Below, piece after piece: positions 21,397 to 27,267 of a DNA stretch of 27,267 bases. Under the pieces are notes generated by a model. It was not told the origin of the DNA, made no database searches, and was given only the letters and a program-made list of their open reading frames with translations. Numbering within the stretch: position 1 is the stretch's first letter; every line of letters begins with the position of its first letter. The DNA comes from JBCBTJ01 sp964597685 (GTDB lineage: Bacteria > Pseudomonadota > Alphaproteobacteria > Caulobacterales > Hyphomonadaceae). The translations under genes were made by a program, and so were the position numbers. The stretch covers positions 1 through 27,267 of the forward strand of contig CAZQZC010000019.1 in assembly GCA_964597685.1 (NCBI GenBank), written 5' to 3'.

Positions 21397-22245
21397 GTGA
21401 GTTGGGACCCCTATGGCGCGCTCGGCGTAAGTCGATCGGCGTCCGACGACGAAATCAAGAAGGCCTATCGGGCCAAGGCGAAGGCCCTGCATCCCGATCT
21501 CCATCCCGACGACGAGGGGAAAGCTGAGGCGTTCAAGAAGGCGTCGGCGGCGTTTCAGATCCTTGGCGATCAGGAGAAACGGGCGCAATTCGACCGCGGC
21601 GAAATCGACGCCGACGGAAATCCGACCGGGCACGGCGCGTCCGCTGGCCGCGGCCCTTTCTCCGGCATGGGCGGCGCGCAGGGCGATCCTTTCGACGACA
21701 TTCTCTCCAGCATCTTCGGCGGCCGCGGCAGGCGCAGCGCCGGGCCGCGCCGCGGCCGCGATATTCGTTATCGTGTTGAGATCGATTTCGCAGATTCGGT
21801 GAACGGCGCGACGCGGCGCATGGTGATGTCGGACGGTCGCGCCCTCGATGTCGCCATACCCGCGGGGATCGTCAGCGGCCAGACGCTGCGCTTGAAAAGC
21901 CAGGGCGAAGGGTCGGCGTCAGGCGGCGCGCCAGGCGACGCCCTGCTCGAAGTGACCGTGCGCGACCACAAAGTCTGGCGACGCGAGGGCGACGATCTTC
22001 ATATGAACGCCCCTGTTCCACTCTCGACAGCGGTGCTCGGCGCCTCCTTGGATGTTATGACGCCGTCGGGGCCCGTCAGCGTGAAAGTGCCTGAGGGATC
22101 GAACACCGGCGCCCGGCTGCGGCTCAAGGGCAAGGGGGTCCAGAACCCCAAGCGCCCAGGGGACCTTTATGTCCGGCTTGAGATCCATCTCGAAGACCCT
22201 AAGGATCCAGATTTGAAGGCGTTGCTGCGCAAAAAAAGCGGATGA
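21397..22245 (+). CDS. DnaJ/CbpA-type J-domain co-chaperone
   Basis: A 282-residue J-protein that stimulates DnaK. The J domain (about 4-68) begins WDPYGALGVSRSASDDEIKK and has HPD at 32-34, essential for DnaK ATPase activation. A Gly/Phe-rich segment follows (about 80-115, SIFGGRGRRSAGPRRG). Two C-terminal beta domains carry the client-binding and dimer regions (IDFADSVNGATRRMV, VKVPEGSNTGARLRLKGKGV). There is no CxxCxGxG zinc finger, so it is CbpA-like and not DnaJ itself. The GTG start at 21397 has AGGCAGGA upstream. It starts 73 bases after the GTA megatron; a role in particle assembly is possible but unsupported. Confidence 0.92.
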   Translation: MSWDPYGALGVSRSASDDEIKKAYRAKAKALHPDLHPDDEGKAEAFKKASAAFQILGDQEKRAQFDRGEIDADGNPTGHGASAGRGPFSGMGGAQGDPFDDILSSIFGGRGRRSAGPRRGRDIRYRVEIDFADSVNGATRRMVMSDGRALDVAIPAGIVSGQTLRLKSQGEGSASGGAPGDALLEVTVRDHKVWRREGDDLHMNAPVPLSTAVLGASLDVMTPSGPVSVKVPEGSNTGARLRLKGKGVQNPKRPGDLYVRLEIHLEDPKDPDLKALLRKKSG

Positions 22246-22304
22246 GCGGCGTACAACTGCATTATTCACTGGCTGTTCAGTGCTTCGGCGATACACCGCA
22301 AATT

Positions 22305-22619
22305 ATGAACCGGGTGGCCGCTCTCTTCGTCTTAGCTCTTTTGGCCGTCGCAGACGCGTCGGGGCAGAGCAATTCCTTCTCGCCGGGCCAGGCGCGGGAC
22401 GCTGTTGAGAAAGGCGATGTCGTTCCCCTGCGCGACGTGTTTCGCAGTTTGGAGCGGCGGTACGGCGGCTATCAAATCGATGCCGGGCTCTTTAACGCAA
22501 GGGGCGGTCAAGAATACCGGATCACATGGATGGGGGGCGCCGGCGAGTTCAAAGGCCGTCGCATGAAGATCGTCGTCGATGCGCAAACGGGCCGGATCAA
22601 AAGTGTAAGTGGAGGATGA
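22305..22619 (+). CDS. Small exported PepSY-domain protein
   Basis: A 104-residue protein. The first 20 residues (MNRVAALFVLALLAVADASG) form a signal peptide with cleavage after ASG or nearby. The mature part matches PepSY: DVVPLRDVFRSLERRYGGYQ, EYRITWMGGAGEFKGRRM, and KIVVDAQTGRIKSVSGG. PepSY modules are often periplasmic inhibitors or sensors. Its place directly before a response regulator and sensor kinase suggests that it modulates that kinase. ATG 22305 is chosen because it begins the signal peptide; ATG 22242 overlaps the J-protein stop (ATGA) but would add 21 residues before the signal. Confidence 0.83.
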   Translation: MNRVAALFVLALLAVADASGQSNSFSPGQARDAVEKGDVVPLRDVFRSLERRYGGYQIDAGLFNARGGQEYRITWMGGAGEFKGRRMKIVVDAQTGRIKSVSGG

Positions 22620-22623
22620 CGCC

Positions 22624-23307
22624 ATGCGCATTCTAGTGGTTGAAGACGATCCAGATCTGCGCCGCCAATTGGCTGAAGCGCTGTCTCAAGCTGGGTATGC
22701 AGTCGATCTCGCCGCCGACGGCGAGGACGGTCATTTCCTGGGCGATACCGAGCCCTATGACGCGGTTATTCTGGACCTCGGCCTGCCGAAAATGGACGGC
22801 GTCAGCGTTTTGGAGCGGTGGCGCGACGATGGGCGGGATTTTCCCGTCTTGATCCTGACAGCGCGCGACCGTTGGAGTGAAAAAGTCGCCGGCTTTGACG
22901 CTGGCGCCGATGATTACCTTACCAAGCCGTTCGTCACCGAAGAGCTGCTGGCGCGCCTTCGCGCTTTGTTGCGGCGGGCGGCCGGCCACTCAGCGGCGGC
23001 GTTGGAATGCGGTGATTTGCGCGTCGACACGCGCGCCGCCCGGGCGACCGTGGCTGGCGCTGCGATCAAGCTGACGGCCCATGAATACCGGGTCTTGTCC
23101 TACCTCATGCACCATCAAGGACGCGTCGTGCCGCGCACCGAATTGGTCGAGCACATCTATGACCAGGATTTCGATCGGGACTCGAACACGATCGAGGTGT
23201 TTATCGGGCGCTTGCGTAAGAAAATAGGCTCCGACCGCATCGAGACCGAACGCGGGCTCGGCTACCGGCTCATCGATCCGGCGACCGAAACGCCTATTGC
23301 CGGCTAG
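22624..23307 (+). CDS. OmpR/PhoP-class response regulator
   Basis: A 227-residue transcription factor. The receiver domain (1-115) has acidic Glu7, Asp8 and Asp9, phosphoacceptor Asp51 in VILDLGLPKMDG, Thr79 in LILTARD and Lys101 in DYLTKPF. The winged-helix DNA-binding domain (about 127-220) shows KLTAHEYRVLSYLMHHQGRV, SNTIEVFIGRLRKKIG and ERGLGYRL. GGAGG at 22611-22615 precedes ATG 22624. A more upstream ATG at 22609 would place extra residues before the conserved MRILVVEDD and is rejected. It overlaps no neighbour, with the sensor kinase 13 bases downstream. Its target genes are unknown, but the downstream ccm genes are candidates. Confidence 0.94.
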   Translation: MRILVVEDDPDLRRQLAEALSQAGYAVDLAADGEDGHFLGDTEPYDAVILDLGLPKMDGVSVLERWRDDGRDFPVLILTARDRWSEKVAGFDAGADDYLTKPFVTEELLARLRALLRRAAGHSAAALECGDLRVDTRAARATVAGAAIKLTAHEYRVLSYLMHHQGRVVPRTELVEHIYDQDFDRDSNTIEVFIGRLRKKIGSDRIETERGLGYRLIDPATETPIAG

Positions 23308-23320
23308 GACGTTCGCCGGC

Positions 23321-24730
23321 ATGGACGCCGGAATGGATACGCAGACCGTCGACGGCCCCGGCAGAGGCTATTCCCTTGCGCGCCGGCTGCTCGTCAGCGC
23401 AGCGATTTGGAGCCTGCTCGTTCTTGTTGGCGGCGTTGTCACCCTGACAGCGGTCTATCGCGCGCAAACGCTGAGCGTGTTTGACGACCAATTGGAGGCG
23501 ACGCTGCAGACATTGGCCCGCGCGATCGATGTCGGCCCCGACGGGACAGTCGCCGCCGTGCCTTCGAATCTGCCGTCCGATCCGAGATACGAAACGCCGT
23601 TGTCAGGGAGATACTGGTCCATTGTCGGCGTCTCGGACGAGGGCGGCTTCGGCGCGTTGGACATCCGGCCGGACAGTTTGTGGGACGGCGCGGCCCCATG
23701 GCCGGAGGCGCGGATATCGGACCTCGCCGGATCGCCGGGGTCCATCCTTTTCGTGGACACGCTTGGGCCAAACGACGAACCCTTGCGCGTTGCGGGGCAG
23801 GCGATCTTGGCCCCGCCGCGCGATACGCCGATCCTACTGATCGCTGCGGCCGACCGACGGGGCGCTGAGCAGGGCGCGGCGCGGTTTCGATACCTCCTGA
23901 TCACGGCCCTGGGCGCGCTGTCGGCGGGCGTGTTCGGCGTCATCTGGGCGATGATCCGGATCGCGCTTACGCCGCTTCGCCGCGTTGAGGCCGACGTCAC
24001 CAATGTTCGCGAAGGCCGCAAGACCAAGCTCGACGAGGATTACCCCTCCGAGATTAAACCTCTGGCCGAAGAGGTGAACAAATTGCTCGACCACAACCGC
24101 GCAGTCGTGGAGCGCGCGCGCACCCATGTCGGCAATCTGGCCCATGCGCTGAAGACGCCCATCGCGGTCTTGACCAACGAAGCGAAGGATGAATCCCAAC
24201 TCGCCGATCTCGTTCGTCGCCAAACGTCGGCTATGAATGCCAACGTCCAGCACTATCTAAAGCGCGCCCAAGCTGCGGCGCGCGCGGAAGCGATTGGATC
24301 GCGATCCGACGTCTGGCCTGTGGTCGGCGACCTGGCGCGGCTTCTCAATCGCCTCTTCGCCGATCGCGGCGTTGTGGTTAGCGTTTCCGGCGACAACGTC
24401 GTCTTTCGAGGCGAGCGTCAGGATTTGGAGGAGATGATGGGCAATCTCATGGAAAACGCTTGCAAGTATGCCGCGTCCACGGTGCGCGTCTCTGTGTCTT
24501 CCGAGGGAGGCGACGTTCGTATCGACATCGACGACGACGGCCCCGGCCTGTCGCCCGCCGAACGCGAGGACGCCTTGAAGCGCGGCGTCAGGCTTGACGA
24601 ACGCGCGCCGGGCAGCGGGCTCGGCCTGTCGATTGTCTCTGATTTAGCGGACATGCATTCTGGAGCGGTCGATCTTTCCGACAGCCCCCTCGGCGGCCTT
24701 CGGGCGACTCTCAGGTTGAAAGCGGCATGA
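23321..24730 (+). CDS. Sensor histidine kinase, PhoQ-like class
   Basis: An inner-membrane sensor kinase of 469 residues. Membrane helices at about 24-46 and 190-212 enclose a periplasmic sensor region of about 140 residues. A HAMP-like segment follows (PLRRVEADVTNVREGRKTKL). The phosphoacceptor is His275 in VGNLAHALKTPIAVLTNEA, the HALKTP form seen in PhoQ-like kinases. The ATP-binding domain has the N box MGNLMENACKYA, G1 DIDDDGPGLSP and G2 GSGLGLSIV. The ATG at 23321 is chosen; TTG 23297 and ATG 23333 are alternatives. Its partner is the regulator just upstream. The stop overlaps ccmI (ATGA). Confidence 0.93.
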   Translation: MDAGMDTQTVDGPGRGYSLARRLLVSAAIWSLLVLVGGVVTLTAVYRAQTLSVFDDQLEATLQTLARAIDVGPDGTVAAVPSNLPSDPRYETPLSGRYWSIVGVSDEGGFGALDIRPDSLWDGAAPWPEARISDLAGSPGSILFVDTLGPNDEPLRVAGQAILAPPRDTPILLIAAADRRGAEQGAARFRYLLITALGALSAGVFGVIWAMIRIALTPLRRVEADVTNVREGRKTKLDEDYPSEIKPLAEEVNKLLDHNRAVVERARTHVGNLAHALKTPIAVLTNEAKDESQLADLVRRQTSAMNANVQHYLKRAQAAARAEAIGSRSDVWPVVGDLARLLNRLFADRGVVVSVSGDNVVFRGERQDLEEMMGNLMENACKYAASTVRVSVSSEGGDVRIDIDDDGPGLSPAEREDALKRGVRLDERAPGSGLGLSIVSDLADMHSGAVDLSDSPLGGLRATLRLKAA

Positions 24731-25380
24731 GCGGATTATTGGTTATCGCCCTCGGCGTCGTCGTGTCGGCGGGCATGGCGGTGCTGGCGTTTCGCCGCGG
24801 CGGCGTGGTCAGCGCAGCCATTGTTGCAGCAACGGCTTTGGCGGCTGTTCTCGGATACGGCGTTGTGGGGCGGCCGGGCCTTCCTGGCGTACCCTACGCC
24901 CAGCGGGCTGCGGAATTGGCGGATCGAGATCCGCAAAGCCTGTCGCCGCCTGAGGCGTTGGCGCGTTTGCAGGATCTCAGCCGTGAAGATCCCGCCGCGC
25001 CCGAGCCGCACTTTTTCATCGGCGAGCTTCTAAAATCCCAAGGCCGTGACGCAGACGCCATACGCGCCTATCAGTCGGCCCTACGCCGGGACGAGACCTT
25101 CACGCCCGCCATGGTTTCTCTCGCCGACGCCATGGTCCGGCTGTCGGGCGGCGTCATCGACGTCGACCCGGCGCGTATCTACGCCCGCGCGTATCAACTC
25201 GATCAGGAGCAATTGCGTGCGGGCTTTCTCGCCAATTTGGGCTTGTTTCAAAACGGCCAGCGCGACGCGGCGAGATCGGCTTGGACCGGAATGATTGAAA
25301 GATTGGACGACGAAGATCCGCGCCGGATTATGCTCGGCGCTTGGGTTCGGGCGGCGGAACGTGAAATCGTGTCGGAGTAA
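24727..25380 (+). CDS. ccmI: Cytochrome c biogenesis protein CcmI (CycH)
   Basis: An inner-membrane TPR protein of 217 residues that holds apocytochrome c for haem ligation. Two N-terminal membrane helices (about 4-21 and 27-46) frame a short basic loop (FRRGG). The periplasmic part contains TPR-type repeats (PEPHFFIGELLKSQGRDADA, IRAYQSALRRDETFTPAMVS, ADAMVRLSGGVIDVDPARIY). The family pattern GRPGLPGVPYAQR follows the second helix. The ATG at 24727 overlaps the kinase stop by 4 bases, so regulator, kinase and ccm genes are probably one transcript. ccmE follows after 49 bases. Confidence 0.9.
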   Translation: MSGLLVIALGVVVSAGMAVLAFRRGGVVSAAIVAATALAAVLGYGVVGRPGLPGVPYAQRAAELADRDPQSLSPPEALARLQDLSREDPAAPEPHFFIGELLKSQGRDADAIRAYQSALRRDETFTPAMVSLADAMVRLSGGVIDVDPARIYARAYQLDQEQLRAGFLANLGLFQNGQRDAARSAWTGMIERLDDEDPRRIMLGAWVRAAEREIVSE

Positions 25381-25429
25381 CCGTCTCGCGACCCTTCCCA
25401 AGTCCTCGCGAATGATTAAGTTCCGCGTC

Positions 25430-25852
25430 ATGAGAGCGAGATCACGACGTCTTTGGACAATTGGCGCAGGGGCGACGCTGATCGCCGCCGCAGCCATCTT
25501 GGCCTTTGTCGCCGCCGGCCGGACAGCGGACTTCTTTTACACCCCGACAAGATTGGCGGAGATTGGCGGCCCCACGCCTGGCCTTCGCGGCAAGGTGGGC
25601 GGCTTCGTCAAGCCCGGCTCGCTGGCGTATGGCGAAGGGGGGCGGATTGATTTCCTCGTCGTCGACGACGCGCACGAAATTGCGGTGACGCACGTCGGCT
25701 TGGCGCCCGACCTCTTCCAGGAAGGCTCAGGCGTTGTCGCGGAAGGCGCATTCAACGAAAACGGCGTGTTTGAAGCCAGCCGCCTCTTGGCGAAACACGA
25801 CGAAAACTATGTCCCACGCGAGCTCGAAGGCGTCGAGGCGCCGTCGTCATGA
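25430..25852 (+). CDS. ccmE: Haem chaperone CcmE (CycJ)
   Basis: A membrane-anchored periplasmic haem chaperone, 140 residues from ATG 25430. A basic start (MRARSRRLW) precedes one membrane helix (about 9-29), then ADFFYTPTRLAE, the CcmE hallmark. A beta-barrel OB fold follows (KVGGFVKPGSLAYGEGGRID, GLAPDLFQEGSGVVAEGAF). The haem-binding His123 sits in LAKHDENYVP with Tyr127, the expected HxxxY pair. ATG 25412 would add six residues and cannot be excluded. The stop overlaps ccmF by ATGA. Confidence 0.95.
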   Translation: MRARSRRLWTIGAGATLIAAAAILAFVAAGRTADFFYTPTRLAEIGGPTPGLRGKVGGFVKPGSLAYGEGGRIDFLVVDDAHEIAVTHVGLAPDLFQEGSGVVAEGAFNENGVFEASRLLAKHDENYVPRELEGVEAPSS

Positions 25853-27267
25853 TCGAGGCGGGACATCTGGCGGCGTTTCTCGCATTTGGATTTGCGCTTG
25901 CTCAATCGATCTTAGGATTGCGCGGGGCGCGCGAACCCGCTGCGATGCTCGCCTTGGCGTCGTTCGGTGCGATGGCGTTCGCCTTTGGCGCGCTGATCAC
26001 CGCGTTCGCCCAATCGGACTTCACGCTCGCCCTGGCGGCGTCCAATTCTCACACGCTGAAGCCGTTTCTTTATAAGATCGCCGGGACCTGGGGAAACCAT
26101 GAGGGGTCGATGGCGCTGTGGTGCCTGGTCGCCGCCGGCTTTGCGGCCGCTGGCGCGGTGTTTCTGCGGACGGAGCGACCGAGTTTCGAGGCGCGCGCCC
26201 TGGGCGTTCAAGGCCTGATCGCAGCCGGGTCCATGGCGTATCTGCTGCTGGCGTCCAATCCATTCCTTCGCTTGGACCCGGCGCCGCTTCAGGGGGCGAG
26301 CCTCAATCCACTGCTTCAAGACCCTGCATTGGCGATCCATCCGCCGCTCCTCTATCTCGGTTATGTCGGATACTCCTTCGTTTTCGCCTTGGCGGCGGCC
26401 GGTTTGATAGAAGGGCGAATTGACCGCGCCTGGGCTCGCGCGGCCCGGGGCTGGTCGCTCGCAGCCTTCGCGCCGTTGACGGTGGGCATCGTGCTCGGCT
26501 CCTATTGGGCCTATTATGAGCTCGGTTGGGGTGGCTGGTGGTTCTGGGATCCCGTCGAAAACGCCAGCCTCATGCCCTGGCTCTGCGGGGCGGCGCTTCT
26601 GCACTCGATTATCGTCACCGAGAAACGCGGCGGCTTTGCGGCGTGGACGGCGCTCCTCGCCGTTTTGGCCTTTTGCTTCTCCATTCTGGGGGCTTTCCTC
26701 GTCCGATCGGGCGTCTTGACCTCTGTGCATGCGTTCGCAGTCGATCCTCTGCGCGGCGGAGTCTTGCTCGCCGGATTGTTGGCCTATGGCGGTTTCGCCT
26801 TGGCGCTGTTCGCCTGGCGGGCGCCGGCGCTAAAAGCGGGGCCCGACTGGGCGTACATCAGCCGCGAGGGTGCGCTGATGCTCAACAATTTGGTCATATT
26901 CGCGGCGACCGCGACCGTTCTGCTCGGCACATTGTTCCCCTTGATCGCCGAGGTCGCCGGCCGCCAGATGTCCGTTGGCGAGCCCTATTTCAACCTGACC
27001 TTCACGCCGATCATGGCCGCCTTGTTGGCGACGCTGCCCGTCGTCCAGGGCTGGAGTTGGGGACGGGCGAACATTGGAACGCTTATTCGTTGGATCGGAG
27101 GGTTTGCGGTGCTCGTCGTATTGATGCGCATTCTGCACAAGATCCTCTTCAGCGTACCCGCCGGCGCGACGCTGGGCGTCGCGCTGGGGCTCTGGCTTAT
27201 CTTGGGCGCATTGATCGAGGTCGGCCGGCGCGGTCTTTGGGATTGGGGCGAAGTTCCGGCGTCGCTT
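25849..27267 (+). CDS. ccmF: Cytochrome c haem lyase subunit CcmF (CycK), 5' part, runs off the window end
   Basis: The first 473 codons of an integral membrane haem lyase; family members are about 650 residues. The frame stays open to base 27267. The tryptophan-rich haem-handling motif GWGGWWFWDPVENASLMPWL lies at about 226-245, and periplasmic histidines appear in AIHPPLLYLGYVGYS (near 164) and RSGVLTSVHAFAVDP. At least ten hydrophobic helices are visible. The N-terminal IAGTWGNHEGSMALW is conserved in CcmF. The start overlaps ccmE (ATGA). ccmH/cycL would be expected just beyond the window. Confidence 0.95.
   Translation, partial: MIEAGHLAAFLAFGFALAQSILGLRGAREPAAMLALASFGAMAFAFGALITAFAQSDFTLALAASNSHTLKPFLYKIAGTWGNHEGSMALWCLVAAGFAAAGAVFLRTERPSFEARALGVQGLIAAGSMAYLLLASNPFLRLDPAPLQGASLNPLLQDPALAIHPPLLYLGYVGYSFVFALAAAGLIEGRIDRAWARAARGWSLAAFAPLTVGIVLGSYWAYYELGWGGWWFWDPVENASLMPWLCGAALLHSIIVTEKRGGFAAWTALLAVLAFCFSILGAFLVRSGVLTSVHAFAVDPLRGGVLLAGLLAYGGFALALFAWRAPALKAGPDWAYISREGALMLNNLVIFAATATVLLGTLFPLIAEVAGRQMSVGEPYFNLTFTPIMAALLATLPVVQGWSWGRANIGTLIRWIGGFAVLVVLMRILHKILFSVPAGATLGVALGLWLILGALIEVGRRGLWDWGEVPASL

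Overview
The window is a stretch of a high-GC alphaproteobacterial chromosome. Three things point there: an RcGTA-type gene transfer agent cluster, the ccmI-ccmE-ccmF cytochrome c maturation order, and short intergenic repeats of a kind common in this class. The order cannot be fixed from the sequence alone. No tRNA, rRNA, CRISPR array, transposase gene or integrase was seen.

Left flank (1-6.3 kb): the 3' end of the release factor 3 gene (prfC) and an MscS-type mechanosensitive channel on the + strand. A 311-base gap follows, holding a repeat remnant and inverted repeats. On the - strand come a PBP1A-type peptidoglycan synthase, a Uup-like ABC-F ATPase and a small secreted PAN/Apple-domain protein.

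Accessory module (6.4-8.5 kb): two overlapping + strand genes with visibly lower GC than everything around them. The first is a ParA/MinD-type ATPase with an unusual hydrophobic N-terminal extension. The second is a two-part helical protein I do not recognise. The module ends in a 166-base element with perfect 37-bp terminal inverted repeats, which supplies the stop codon of the second gene. This module is the best candidate here for an undescribed system.

GTA cluster (8.6-21.3 kb): small terminase, large terminase, portal, a small membrane protein (gp3.5), prohead protease, major capsid, adaptor, tail terminator, tail tube, two tail-assembly-chaperone-like proteins (gp10 and gp10.1), a very short tape measure, distal tail protein, hub protein, NlpC/P60 peptidase and the 1254-residue megatron. 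The order matches RcGTA except that no stopper gene (gp7) lies between adaptor and tail terminator. The hub protein has lost most of the segment between its two cysteine pairs. The capsid gene is the only one with roughly 100-200-base gaps on both sides; the upstream gap is filled by a repeat element and the downstream one starts with a hairpin. Elsewhere the genes mostly overlap by 1-4 bases, as in one co-translated particle operon.

Right flank (21.4-27.3 kb, all + strand): a CbpA-type J-protein, a secreted PepSY protein, an OmpR-class response regulator, its sensor kinase, and then ccmI, ccmE and the first 473 codons of ccmF. Overlapping stop/start codons suggest that the two-component genes and the cytochrome c maturation genes share a transcript.
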